The notes under the pieces: generated by a model | Seen by the model: the letters and a program-made list of their open reading frames with translations, nothing else | Told to the model about the DNA's origin: nothing | Databases searched by the model: none | Translations under genes and position numbers: made by a program | Shown: one piece after another, positions 34,453-46,287 of the stretch | Layout of the letters: every line of letters begins with the position of its first letter | Position numbering within the stretch: position 1 is the stretch's first letter | Source of the DNA: Theobroma cacao | Lineage: Eukaryota; Streptophyta; Magnoliopsida; Malvales; Malvaceae | Length of the DNA stretch: 64,000 nt | NCBI RefSeq assembly: GCF_000208745.1 | Contig: NC_030852.1 | Span: forward strand, 14,965,380 to 15,029,379 | Direction of reading: 5' to 3'

Positions 34453-36082
34453 TTGATTTAAGATCCAAGAAAAAGAGAATCTAGACAGTTAGAATAGAAT
34501 TTAATATTCTTAATGTTGTTCAAGTTGTTAAGAATTATATTGTACGTGAAAGAGGTTAAGAACTAGTAGTAGATTTTTATATATTTGGAGATGTAAGACT
34601 TTGACATTGTTTTAGGTATGAATTGGTATTAAAGCTTATGTTAACGATCTTATGGATTCAAAATACTTAATTTGGTTGATATAAGATAATAGTTTCATAA
34701 TTTTGGGGTGAATAGAAAATTAATTTAATAAAAAGCAATGATGTACCTCTGTAAGTTGACAAAGAACAAGTGATTTTGGTATGAGTTATGAAAAGGTAGA
34801 TATCTTATATTCAAGGTTATTATGGAGATAATTTTGATTTTACAGATCTTATAAAATTTAGGTCAAAATTTTATTTTTGGAGTTTTTTGATGGGTAATTA
34901 GTGAATCTTTTACCATGATTAAAATTGTAATATGTTAGAGTTTAAATATGAAATATTAAAATTCACATGAGAAAATATTTTTGAAATCTTGAGATAATTG
35001 TTGGCATTAATAATTGTGGAGTGCTTGGGTAAATGTTGATTTTAGTCTTGCACTTAAGATGAAGTGACATTTTGATGGAAATAGGATATTTGCTTAATTT
35101 GGAGTGACTTTGGATTTTACATAAAAAAAAGGGTTCTTAAACTTGATCATAAGAATTGATATTTTAAGCAATCTTTTGGAAGTTTGAACATTAGATTTCT
35201 GTTTTAAAGTGCTATGCGTTTATTAATGTCAAATTGAGAAATTTGTGATATTAGTTTCTAATTGAAGTAAATTCGAGACTCATTGGAATAATATTTTATC
35301 GGAGAATATTGCTTATCATGGTAGAAAACGTAGATTATGAATTTGTGCATAAAGGCTAAGGTTATGGTTATGGAAAGATCTTATTGAAGAAGTTGATTTG
35401 TGATTGAGTATTTTGAGGTGTAGAAATGTGTTTTGTTAAGAATAACTTTGATTTGTTTTAAGTACAAAAGATGTTTCTTATTGTGGTAAGACTAAACAAT
35501 TAAATGGTAGTTTTGTATATTTGAGAATTTTGAGTATGGAATCAATTTTCAAGAATTGAAGAAAACTTATGATATTAAGTGATGTTATTGATTCGTATAT
35601 GTAACTTCACTATTGACACGAAATCAATTACTTGAAATTACTATTGGTTCAAATTCTTTATAAATTATTTTTGCTTATATATGATTCTCACTTTTAACTT
35701 TCACTTGGAGTTGATAGTAATATACCCAATTGAAGAAAAATTTAAATATTTTCATATTTATAAGCTATCTAAAGAGTTTGGTTCTTAGCATATAAGTGAT
35801 AAAAAATACTTGAAAGTAAATAATACATGAAGTTGGAAGTGACTTGGATAGTCAAGGATTTATGTTTGAATTATTTTTATGGTGAAAAACTTATGGATAT
35901 GATCTATTACATTGGTATGATCTTTGTCACTATTTGATAATAGCCAAACTGCATAAAAGTATTTAGATAGTCGATTAAAAGAAAATGAAATTGGTAGGTG
36001 ATATTTTTTAAGTTATATTTAAATGAAATATTAGAGTGTGCAGTGGAAGCATGATTTAGTTGAAGTTATGAATCATGGATTA
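34453..36082 (+). mobile_element. Element D interior, non-coding
   Basis: AT-rich sequence without any retroviral-type domain on either strand. With 46288-46462 and 49319-49998 it appears to be one interior broken by later insertions. Absence of gag or pol in the roughly 2.5 kb visible suggests a non-autonomous (LARD-like) element or a long leader, but the other end is not visible. Confidence 0.5.
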
Positions 36083-37248
36083 TGTTGGCTCCATTAGTTT
36101 TTGATGATAATAAAACATTCCCATTCATTTGTGTCTAATTTTTCTACTTGAGTGTGCAAGACAAGAATTGTATGCTTATGATAAATAAATTATTCCAAGG
36201 GACATATCAAAAAGCATATGAATAAAAAGCCATAACTAATCAACAAAATAGAAGCCTCTTAGTTGGATAAAGAAAGGTATTAGTTAGCTAAAATTTAAAT
36301 TAGAAGTTGGCAGGCTTAAGAGTATTGAGAAACAGAAAAGACTTAGTCGACCAAGAAGTGGGTTAGTCGACTAAGAAGCTACTGCCAGAAATCTGGACTT
36401 CAAGACAGAACCAACTTAGTCAACCAAGAAGTAAGTTAGTCGACTAAGTGCCCACTACCAGAAACTAGGATCAGAATATAGAGATGACTTAGTCGACTAA
36501 GAGCACAGTTAGTCGACTAAGAGCATTTTGCAAGAAAATTTGAATTGTGCACTAGAAGACAAATTGACGGCCAGAACTACAACAAAACTGTTTCCAACAG
36601 TCAAAAACTACCTAACACCTATAAGAGCTAATTTTTCAAGTATTTAAGAGGCTTCCAATGGCTAGAAATGTAATGAAGACTTCCAAATCCAAAAGAGCTC
36701 AAAAACTAGCAAATACTATATGCTCATTTACTACATTCAATTCCTATCTTTGTAATTGTGATCTGAACTTCACTTTGTACCACTTAGATCAACCTTGTGA
36801 TCATAGATACACTCTTATCACTTCTCTTCTTGTATTTTTAGAGTGAACGGGTCACTCTATGGAATTGATTCAAGCTAGGATTGCTTGATTGAGCATAGGT
36901 TCTAACTTAGCCTTGAAAAGTTAGGTGTTGGGTTTTAGTTGATCTTGGGAAAAACTATTGTGAAAGGTTTTGGCTAAGCTTAGTAAAAGCCATTGTAAAG
37001 CTTGGTGGAAGCTTGTGAATTTTGTCGATTTTAGTGAGTTGATTTCAAAAATCGTTGGCTAAACAATCAAGGTAGTGGATGTTTGTCTTTGACCGAACCA
37101 TTATAAATTCTGGTGTGTTGTCTATTCTATTTTTGTTTCATTTTCATTCCTTCTTTTATCTTGCATTTGTTCCCACTTAGAGCCAATTTTTGAAAGAGCC
37201 AAAAAATGTTATTCACCCCCCCTTTGGCACATTTATTTGGGACCAACA
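36083..37248 (+). mobile_element. 5' LTR of the copia element
   Basis: 1166 bases. It contains a GTCGAC-centred palindrome array at 36345-36535 and a TATTTAAG TATA-like box near 36641. It ends with a C-rich box (CACCCCCCCTTTGG) and GGGACCAACA. It is 22 bases longer than the 3' LTR because it has one extra palindrome unit. Confidence 0.95.
36345..36535 (+). repeat. GTCGAC-centred palindrome array, 5' LTR of copia
   Basis: Six units related to CTTAGTCGACTAAG, including perfect 14-base palindromes near 36488-36501. They are grouped in pairs and separated by CCAGAAA..GGA-type linkers. Confidence 0.85.
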
Positions 37249-37250
37249 AG

Positions 37251-37262
37251 TGGTATCAAAGC
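37251..37262 (+). promoter_or_regulatory. Primer-binding site of the copia element (tRNA-iMet)
   Basis: TGGTATCAAAGC, two bases after the LTR end; one mismatch to the initiator methionine tRNA complement. Confidence 0.85.
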
Positions 37263-37305
37263 CTAACCCCTGTTATTAAGGTCTAACACCCTTGGAAAGA
37301 TCCAA

Positions 37306-38830
37306 ATGGCTATTCAAAAATCCATAGTTGCTGAGGGACAATCAACAAATAGACCACCTATGTTTGATGGCTCAAATTACCCTTATTGGAGTCCTAGGAT
37401 GTCAATATATATTTGAGCAATTGATTATGAGATGTGGGACGTCACAACTGATGGTCCATTCATGCCCTCAACTTTAAATGTAGTGACAAATGATATGATC
37501 CCTAAGCCAATGTCTGAATGGATCGAGGCTGAAACCAAAAAGGTCCAAACCAATTTTAAGGCAATCAATACACTGCATTGTGCTCTAACTCCCACCGAAT
37601 TCAATAAAGTATCAAGTTGTACCACACCAAACAGGTGTGGGATAAACTTAGGATTATCCATGAAGGGACTTCTCAAGTTAAGGACTCTAAGATAGCCCTC
37701 TTGACCCATAATTATGAAATGTTTAAAATGGAGCCCGGTGAAGATATCACTAGCATGCTAGATAGATTCACAAACATCACAAACAAACTTAGTCAACTAG
37801 GCCAACCAATTCCCGAGCATGAAATTGTTAAAAGACTTCTTAAAAGCCTACTTAAGAATTGAAAGCCTGAGGTGACAGCTATCTGAGAAGCCAAGGACTT
37901 AAATGTTATAACCTTAGATGAAATTTGTGGTTCTCTCCTTACTCATGAGCTAGAACTCAAGGAAGAGGAAGAAGAAGATAGGAGGGAAGCAAAAGAAAAG
38001 AAGAAGAGCATCGCCCTAAAAGCTAGTATTCTTGAAGAAGAACTAGATGAGCTATCCTATGATGATGATGAAGAATTGGCACTAGTTGCAAGGAGATTCA
38101 GAAAGTTGATGGGCAAAAAAGACCAGAGACTAGCTAGAAGAGGGTTTAAAAGAGATCAAGGTTTTTCATGGAGAGCCAGAAATAAAAATGACTCCAACAA
38201 AATGAAGGAGCGTACATGCTTTGAATGCAAGAAGCCTGGACATTTCAAGTTCGAATGCCCCTTGCTGAAAAAAGAAACTCCAAAGAGAAACAACAAATCA
38301 ATGAAAGCAATGGTGGCAGTTACTTGTTCAGATAATGATACTTCAAGTTCTGAAGTTGAGGAAGAAAAAGCTGAAGAAAGAGAAAACCTGTGTTTGATGG
38401 CACTAGATGATGAATCCAAGGTATCCTCATCCCCTTGCAATATATCTGTCGATGAACTTCAGGATGAATATGAATGTTTATATGATGAATTTGAGAAACT
38501 TGTTTTGAAATACAAGATTTTAAAGAAAAAGTCTGCATCTCTAGAATCAAATTTGGAAAAGATTAAACTTGACTTTGATTCTATTTTTGGACAAATAAAT
38601 TTTTTGCAAATTGAATTGAAACATTCAAAAATAGATTTTGAAACTCTAAAATTAGAATTGGAAAGCAAAATTGAAGCCTTACATAAGGTAAGTGAAGAAA
38701 ATGCTGCAATCAAATGTTTGAAAAATGAAACTTCAAAAAGAAATGCATACTAAAAAAATAATTCCATTAAAGCATCATCTAGGTGTTATATTTGTGATAA
38801 GCCTAGTCATTTATCCTTTGATTGCTGTAA
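37306..38830 (+). pseudogene. Copia gag, with two zinc knuckles
   Basis: ATG at 37306 starts a frame with the N-terminal FDGSNYPYW motif typical of copia gag. A TGA occurs at 37414-37416, and a frameshift near 37617 moves the reading to a second frame. There, EGTSQVKDSK and the DRFTNI region are followed by a TGA at 37860 and another at 37884. The C-terminal part has an acidic/lysine-rich stretch, a CCHC knuckle starting at 38217 (CFECKKPGHFKFEC), a long coiled-coil-like region (about 38450-38700), a TAA at 38751, and a second CCHC knuckle from 38784 in the same frame. Gag forms the virus-like particle. It is inactive because of the stops. Confidence 0.9.
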
Positions 38831-38959
38831 AAAAAGAAATTTACAGAAAATTAAAAAAATTTAGGTTCCAAAAGAATCTTTTGTTGCTACTAACAATCAA
38901 GGACCCATCAAGGTATGGGTACCTATTAAGAAAAACTAAAAATTTGTTTTGTAGGTTTA

Positions 38960-39431
38960 GCTACACTCAAAAGATACATGTTCAAGAGCTCAACTAAAGA
39001 AGAAGTAGCCTTGGTATATGAACAGTGGCTACTCAAGGCATATGATAAGAGATTAAATGCTATTTGCTCAGCTAGACAAAAGAAAGGGAGGTACCGTATC
39101 TTTTGGTGATGATTCAAAAGGTAGAATTCATGGCATAGGAACGGTTGGTAAGAATTCCCAAACTCAAATTAGTCATTTATTGTTGGTTAAAGGTTTGAAA
39201 CATAATTTATTGAGTATTAGCCAATTGTGTGACAAACGTTTTAAGGTATGTTTTGACTTAACTAAATGTGAAGTGATAGATATAAGCACTAACAAAGTCT
39301 TATTTATAGGAAAAAGAATAAAGAATATGTATATTGTATTTCTTAAGAATCTTGAAATGGATTATGAAACATGTCTTGTAGCAAAGTTGAAAATGATGGT
39401 CGGCTATGGCATAGGAGACTTGGACATGTAA
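38960..39431 (+). pseudogene. Copia protease and GAG-pre-integrase start
   Basis: The protease signature appears as WYMNSGYSRHM at 39012-39044. The catalytic position, Asp in the family's DSG, is Asn here, so protease activity is lost even without considering stops. A TAA follows at 39054-39056. The next 125 codons (39057-39431) contain GLKHNLLSISQLC, the segment that leads into integrase. A frameshift near 39390 moves the rest of pol to another frame. Confidence 0.88.
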
Positions 39432-40616
39432 GCATGCATACTATGTCAAAATTAATTAAGAAAAATCTGATTATAGGATTGCCTAAGCTTAAACTTGAGG
39501 ATGATCAAATTTGTGATGCATGTTAATTAGGTAAACAAACTAGAACATCTTTTAAATCCAAGAAAGTTGTCTCCACATCTAGACTTCTTGAATTGCTACA
39601 CATTGATCTATTTGGTCCAATAAGTACAACTAGTCTATGAGGAAAATCTTATGGGTTTGTAATAGTTGATGACTACTCTAGGTACACTTGGGTCTATTTT
39701 CTTGCTCATAAGAATGATGCTCTACCAGCATTCATAAGCCATTGTAGAAAGGTTGAGAATGAAAAAGGACTAGCTATAGTTAGTATTAGGAGTGATCATG
39801 GAGGTGAGTTTGAAGAAGATGAATTTGAGAATTTTTGCAATGAAAAGGGGTTGGATCATAATTTTTCTACACCTAGAACACCGCAGCAAAATGGAGTTGT
39901 AGAGAGGAAAAACTGAACCTTGAAAGAAATGGCTCGAACTATGCTATGTGAGAGTAATATACCTAAATATTTTTGGGCAGAAGTTGTTAATATAGCACCT
40001 TATATCTTTAATAGAGTGTCTATAAGAGCCATGATATCAAAGACTCCATATGAGCTGTACAAAGGTAGAAAACCAAATATCTCTCACCTAAGGAGCTTTA
40101 GCTGCAAATGCTTTGTGTTGAACAATGGAAAACAACCTTTAGGAAAGTTTGATGCAAAGAGTGATAAAGCTATATTTCTAGGATATGCATTAAACTCAAA
40201 AGCCTATAGAGTCTTCAACAAAAGATCTTTAACAGTTGAAGAATCCATCCATGTAGTTTTTAATGAATCTAATACCTTGCAAAAGGAAATTTCTGATGAT
40301 GAAAATGATACGGACATCCTTGAAAAACAAATGGAAGAAATGAGTTTAGATGACAAGAAAAACAGTGAAGAAAACACCCTAGATAGAGACATAAAACCTC
40401 CACCCATAGAAACCTTGCAAAGGATTGAAAATTAACATCATGATCTTCCAAAGAGCTGGAGGTATAATAAAGATCATCCACAAAAGCAAATTATAAGTGA
40501 CATTTCTCATGGAGTTAAAACTAGGAGAGCAACTAGAGAGACATGTGAGTTTTCAGCTTTCATATCTCAAATAGAGCCTACGAGCTTTGAGGAAGCGAAA
40601 AAAGAAGAAAGCTAGA
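39401..40616 (+). pseudogene. Copia integrase
   Basis: It begins with the zinc-binding WHRRLGH segment (39407) and a CxxC (about 39512-39523). The catalytic acidic residues are at LLHIDLFGP (Asp at 39605), IRSDHGGEF (Asp near 39792) and GVVERKN (Glu at 39902), so the triad is present. Stops occur after the zinc motif (TAA near 39524), near 39639 (TGA), at 39914 (TGA) and at 40433 (TAA). A C-terminal region with the GYALNSKAYRVFN motif (40180-40215) and an acidic tail follows. Confidence 0.9.
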
Positions 40617-42106
40617 TATTGGCCATGCAAGAGGAACTTGATCAATTCAAAAGAAACCGTGTATGGTCATTAGTCTCTAGGCCTTTAAATCATCCCATTG
40701 TAGGTACAAAAAGGGTGTTTAGAAATAAGGTAGATGAGCAAGGAAATGTAGTTAGAAATAAAGCTAGGTTAGTAGCACAAGGATACAACCAAGAGGAAGG
40801 AATTGACTATGATGAAACCTTTGCACCGGTTGCTAGGATAGAAGCCATAAGGTTGTTGCTTGCATTTGAATGTTTTATGAATTTTAAATTGTTCCAAATG
40901 GATGTAAAGAGTGCATTTTTAAATGGTGTCATTCAAGAGGAAGTATAAGTTGAATAACCACCAAGATTTGAAGACTTTTAAAAACCAAATCATGTTTTCA
41001 AACTTCATAAAGTCTTGTATGGATTGAAACAAGCTCCTAGAGCCTGGTAGGAAAGGCTTTCAAAATTTCTAGTTGAGATAGGTTATGTTAGAGGCAGTAT
41101 TGATACAACATTGTTTATTAAAAGATACTTAAATGATTTAATTGTTGTTCAAATCTATGTGGATGATATTATTTTCGGTGTAACTAATGAGGCTTTATGT
41201 AAGAAATTTGCTAAAGAAATGTAGAGTGAATTTGAGATGAGCATGATGAGAGAGCTAAAATTCTTTCTTGAGCTTCAAATCAAATAAAGTGAGAAAGGAA
41301 TCTTCATCAATCAAGAAAGATATATTCAAGACATGCTCAAAAGGTTTGATATGCTGAAGTTGAAATCAATTTGCACACCAATGAGTCCTTCCACTAGACT
41401 TGATGTAGATGAAAAAGAAAAAGATGTTGATCAAAAGCTCTATAGAGGTATGATTGGATCACTACTCTATTTAACAGTCAGTAGGCCTGATATTCAATTT
41501 AGTGTATGTCTATGTGCTTGTTTTCAATCTCAACCCAAGGAATCACACTTGACTACTATTAAAAGAAGTTTTAGATACCTCATAGACACACAAACTTTAG
41601 GCATATGGTATCCTAGGGAATCATCCTTTAGTCTAATTGGATATTCAAATGTAGATTTTGCTAGCAGCAAAATAGATAGAAAAAGCACTAGCAGAACCTG
41701 CCAGTTTCTAGGTAGTATGCTTGTGTCATGGTCAATCAAAAAGTAGAATTCAATTACTCTTTCTACAACTGAAGCCGAATATGTATCTCTAGGTAGCTGC
41801 TGTGCTCAAATCTTGTAGATTAAACAACAACTAAAAGAATATGGAATATCAATGCATAACATACCAATATATTGTGACAATACAATTGCAATCAACATTT
41901 CAAAAAATCTTGTGCAGCATTCTAGGACTAAGCATATTGAGATTAGGCATCACTTTGTTAGAGATCATGTAGTGAAAGGTGATATTAAAATTGAGTTTGT
42001 TAATACTCTTCAACAGTTAGCTGATATATTCACAAACCCTCTGAATGAGGAAAGATTTTGTGAGATTAAGAGAAATTTAGGAATGGTTAATGTACAGGAG
42101 CTTTAA
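40617..42106 (+). pseudogene. Copia reverse transcriptase and RNase H
   Basis: The frame continues from integrase. RT motifs are RNKARLVAQGYNQ (about 40757), FAPVARIEAIR, FQMDVKSAFLNG, LYGLKQAPRAW and the active site YVDD at 41156-41167. RNase H follows with SLLYLTVSRPDI, the DFASSKIDRKSTS region and STTEAEYVSL, ending in a TAA near 42104. There are at least nine in-frame stops (for example near 40617, 40946, 41050, 41224, 41287, 41744 and 41818). The catalytic aspartates survive. Confidence 0.92.
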
Positions 42107-42129
42107 GAAAAATTTTGATATTTTCTCAA

Positions 42130-42180
42130 AGGACAGTAGGCACTTAGTTGACTAAGAGAGTACTTAATCAACTAAGAACA
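42130..42180 (+). repeat. Palindrome-like units downstream of copia pol
   Basis: CTTAGTTGACTAAG and CTTAATCAACTAAG, degenerate forms of the LTR palindrome, lie just after the pol stop codon. Confidence 0.65.
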
Positions 42181-42498
42181 TTCTATCTCTTTAAATAATA
42201 AGACTCAGTCAGTCAAATGAAAGAGGAATAAAATAATAAAAAGAAAATGTCTATCGGGTAGTAAAATAGAGAAAAAAAACCGCCCTGGCAAAAACTAAGT
42301 TTAGAAGGAAATTTTCAAATTTTGAATAGGAGAAAAACTGACAACATTTAAGGGGGAGACATATGGTTTTTTGAGAAAATTAAACTGCCTTTAACTCAAC
42401 TTCTCTACATTTTCTCTCTTCTGAAATCGACCCACTAAAAACTGAAACCATTCCCTCTCAAACTCTTGAAACCTTGAGTCAGAAATTTCTCAAACCAA

Positions 42499-44380
42499 AT
42501 GGCGAAATCGTCACAGTCCAAAGAGATTCTGGAAAAGAAAAAGGGTAAACGTCTATTGGAAGAAAGTCTGTAAGCAGAAGTTCAGAAGAAAAAGAAGAAG
42601 ATAGTGTCCATTGCTGAGATTAGAAAAACTGGAAAATCATAGACAGAGAAGGAATACAAAGCCAAGAAAAAGAAAGAGAAAGAAAAATCCTTCAAGAAAG
42701 GTAAGACTTCATCCTCAAAATTTAAAAATAAATTTCATGAGGATAGGTTCAAAAAGATCGAAAATGCCCCTATTGCTTGTGGTAAATCTATTGATTAGAG
42801 TAGTTTTGAGGAGTCTCCTGAATTTCAAGTCGTTCGTTCAGATTATTTTGAAGAGATTAATCTGAAGAAATTTAGTACTTTCAAGAACCGATCCTACTGT
42901 CTTAGTCTAGTTAAAGAATTTTATGCTAGCATAGCTTTAGATGAAGATGAACTGGAGGACTTAGAGGATTTTAGTAATGAAGGTTTAAATGTCTTTGTGA
43001 ATGGGAAAGAGTTTATTGTGATAGCGACAGACTTGGGAAGATTACTTAAAATAAAATATGAAGATGGAGATTTTGAAATGCTTGAGAACTATGACCCATC
43101 ATCTCTATGGGAAATTATAACAGGAAAGAAAGAAAAGTACTCATCTAAAAGTAATGTTGGCCTTATTACAAGCCTCAAAATCAAAATTTTGCGTTACTTT
43201 ATTACTGCAAACATTCATGGCAGAAGTGGCAGTTTTAGTTATGTTAGTTTTTAAGACTTATGGCTGATTGAGCATGCTTTCAATGGTGCTCAACTCAATT
43301 TAGGCTGATTCATGATAGAGAGAATGAGGGGAGCCGGTAGAGTTGACAAGGTAAATTTACCGTATGGGAACATTATCACTTCCTTGGTTCAGAAGAAGGG
43401 AATATGGAGCTTAAGGTATCAAATGGATTTAGTGAAAAGCAGGGACCAAGCTATCTACCTTGGGAGTCTGCCTAAAATGGGGTATAAGCTTGATGGAGAG
43501 AGGTATGTTAAAACCCCTAAGACCACTTCTAGAAAAGAGTCTTCACTCATTGCTCAACTAGAAATAGCTCCTTCACAGTTCTCTAATGAAATACTTTTCA
43601 ACTTACTCATGAGGATTGATGGTAAGCTGATTGATCAAGGAGTAAAAATGCAAAAAATTGAAGAAAAATTGGTAGAGCTCGAAAATGTATTGAAGGAAAA
43701 TGCAAAAATGCCTTCTGAACCTGCAGTTGCTGACACCTCTGTAACTCCAAGTTTTGCAGAAGGACAAAGTGCTGAAGGTTCTGCTTTCCAGGCTGAGGGT
43801 CATGAACCTGAAGTGGATCAACCAAGGAAAACCCCCTCACCTAAACCACAAAAAGAAGCTGAATCATAACAAGGAACTGAGGTGCTTGGCTCACTAGATA
43901 AAAATCCTCCATCCCCTCAAGAACCTCAAAAAGAGCAGCCTTCTTCTCCTCATTCTGAAGAAGTCTCAATCATGGACATTTTCCATCAGATATCAGGGAA
44001 GAGCAGGCAAAAAGGAAACAGTTGAAGCACAAGCACAAAAGTCTGCATCCACTAAACCAGCTCCCACAGCAGAAGAGCAATCGGACAGAGCAAAAGAAAA
44101 AGTTGCTGTTGCTCCACAAGCCAAGTCTAAACCATCTGGTAAGGGCATGAAGATAATGGCAACCAAGACCAAATTCCTCAAGAGATGCAAATCCTTTAGA
44201 ATAGTTGAAAAAGCTAGACCATCAGCCATTTCTTCTCCTCAAGACCCCCTTGAAATTCCTGATAAATCATCCTCTGAACCCTCGCCATAGGAATCACCTC
44301 CAGAACCATCTCCTAAACCCCTTAATGTACTGTATTTTACTGATGAATCCTCTCCCTCATCCTCTTTAGAAGATGCTTAA
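42499..44380 (+). pseudogene. Third ORF of the copia element (unknown, possibly plant-transposon-protein-like)
   Basis: ATG at 42499 (MAKSSQSKEIL) opens a frame that can be followed to 43866 with several stops (near 42568, 42640, 42796, 43252 and 43306), then in another frame to TAA at 44378. Parts in order are: a Lys-rich basic segment; a globular region of about 250 residues with LVKEFYASI (about 42910), VFVNGKEF, LLKIKYEDGD and LPYGNIITSL (about 43355); a predicted coiled coil with heptad-like MQKIEEKLVELENVL (about 43650); and a Pro/Ser/Glu/Lys-rich tail. The globular motifs remind me of the Pfam 'putative plant transposon protein' family (PF20167). SIRE elements carry an ORF here that has been called env-like. 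No signal peptide or clear membrane segment is seen, which speaks against an envelope role. Confidence 0.65.
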
Positions 44381-44888
44381 TCATTCTTAAGATTTGTTGA
44401 TGACAACAAGGGGGAGAATTAGGGTACAATTAATGTACAGAGTCTAGGGAAGAGCTAGGGGTAATTAGGGGTGATTTAGGAATATTGACTGCCATTTTTA
44501 TTTTCCTGCAATTTTTGCTTTGAAAGTTGAACAATTAAATTTGACTTTGCTGATAGATGTGTTTGGATGCTGATAGACATTGCTGTTTATGTTTTTGGAT
44601 GTCAACAAGTTGATGGTTGAATATTTAAATGTATTATTGAAGTTTCTGCAATTGAGTTTCTGCTGTTGCTTGAGTGCTGATATTGGGCTGTCATGCTGAT
44701 GATTGACTTTTAATATGATAATGTGAATAGAAAATGGCTGCGGATATATATGGATGTTAATTATACTATATTTGGTGGATGATAAACGACATAGATAAAA
44801 TCTGGTAATAATATGTTGTTGATAGACACTGCTGATATATTGATGATAATCTATAAACAGTCACCTACTGTAAATTACTCTATATATC

Positions 44889-44890
<2 letters not shown>

Positions 44891-44949
<59 letters not shown>
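44891..44949. repeat. TA microsatellite
   Basis: About 29 uninterrupted AT dinucleotides upstream of the 3' LTR; length is likely variable between individuals. Confidence 0.95.
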
Positions 44950-44951
<2 letters not shown>

Positions 44952-45129
44952 TGAATATATAATGTCATTATCTATATGACATAAATAAAAACTTGCTGAA
45001 ATGGATAAGAAAAATATGCACACACTAAGGGGGAGCACACATTTAGGGGAAGGAAATTCTCATTTTGTGCAGAACTAAAAAGAACAAATGGACATTGTGT
45101 TGTTAATCAAGGAATGTTTTGTCATCATA

Positions 45130-45143
45130 AAAAAAGGGGATAT
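45130..45143 (+). promoter_or_regulatory. Polypurine tract of the copia element
   Basis: AAAAAAAGGGGATAT directly precedes the 3' LTR terminus at 45144. Confidence 0.8.
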
Positions 45144-46287
45144 TGTTGGCTCCATTAGTTTTTGATGATAATAAAACATTCCCATTCATTTGTGTCTAAT
45201 TTTTCTACTTGAGTGTGCAGGACAAGAATTGTATGCTTATGATAAATAAATTATTCCAAGAGACATATCAAAAAGCATATGAATAAGAAGCAACAACTAA
45301 TCAACAAAACAGAAGCCTCTTAGTTGGATAATGAAGGGTATTAGTCAGCTAAATTTAAATCAGATGTTGGCAAGCTTAAGAGTATTGAGAAATAGAAAAG
45401 ACTTAGTTGACTAAGAAGTGGGTTAGTCAACTAAGAAGCTACTGCCAGAAATCTGGACTTCAAGATAGAACCAATTTAGTCGACCAAGAAGTAAGTTAGT
45501 CAATTAAGTGCTCACTGCCAGAAATTGGGATCAGAAGATAGAGACGACTTAGTCGACTAAGAGCATTCTGCCAAAAAATTTGAATTGTGCACTAGAAGAC
45601 AGATTAATGGCCAAAACTGCAACAAAACTATTTCCAAAGGTCAAAAACTGCTTAACACCTATCAGAGCTGATTTTTCAAGTATTTAAAAGGCTTCCAACG
45701 GTTAGAAATGAAATAAAGGCTTCCAAGCCCAAAAAAGCTCAAAAACTAGTAAATACTATCTGCTCATTTACTACACTCAACTCCTATCTTTGTAATTGTG
45801 ATCTGCACTTTACTTTGTACCACTTAGATCAATCTTGTGATCATAGGTACACTCTTATCACTTTTCTTCTTATATTCTTAGAGTGAGCGGGTCACTCTAA
45901 GGGATTGATTCAATCTAGGATTGCTTGATTGAGCATAGGTTCTAACTTAGCCTTGAAAAGTTAGGTGTTGGGTTTTAGTTGATCCCGGTAAAAGCTATTG
46001 TGAAAGGTTTTGGCTAAGCTTGGTAAAAGCCATTGTAAAGCTTGATGGAAGCTTGTGAATTTCACCGATTTTAGTGAGTTGATTTCAAAAATCCTTCGTT
46101 GAACAATCAAGGTAGTGGATGTAGGTCTTTGACCGAATCACTATAAATTTCGATTTGTTGTCTATTCTGTTTTTGTTTCACTTTCATTCCTTCTTTTATC
46201 TTGCATTTGTTCCCACTTAGAGCCAATTTTTGAAAGAGCCAAAAAGTGCTGTTCACCCCCCTCTAGCACATTTATTTGGGACCAACA
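45144..46287 (+). mobile_element. 3' LTR of the copia element
   Basis: 1144 bases, closely similar to the 5' LTR; differences include scattered transitions and the loss of one GTCGAC palindrome unit around 45560. The palindrome array lies at 45395-45570. Confidence 0.95.
45395..45570 (+). repeat. GTCGAC-centred palindrome array, 3' LTR of copia
   Basis: Five units related to CTTAGTCGACTAAG, some with G-to-A or C-to-T changes (CTTAGTTGACTAAG). Confidence 0.85.

Larger units (their letters stand above)
44381..45143 (+). mobile_element. Copia 3' untranslated interior
   Basis: Non-coding. It begins with a G-rich ACAAGGGGGAGAATTAGGG (44407) and is T/A-rich afterwards. It holds a long TA microsatellite and a GGGGGAGCACAC stretch near 45030, and ends in the polypurine tract. 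Confidence 0.7.
36083..46287 (+). mobile_element. Complete SIRE/Maximus-like Ty1/copia element
   Basis: LTRs at 36083-37248 and 45144-46287 start TGTTGGCTCC and end GGGACCAACA. The flanks are GATTA on both sides (36078-36082 and 46288-46292), a perfect target-site duplication. Pol domain order is protease, integrase, reverse transcriptase, RNase H, which defines copia. Length (10.2 kb), LTR end, methionine primer site, long gag and a third ORF between pol and the 3' LTR agree with the SIRE/Maximus lineage. All ORFs carry stops. It is inserted in the interior of element D. Confidence 0.95.

Noticed and set aside
42611..42865. Lys/Arg-rich open frame of 84 codons in the third-ORF region
   Set aside because: It is out of frame with the longer reading from 42499 and reflects the A-rich basic segment.
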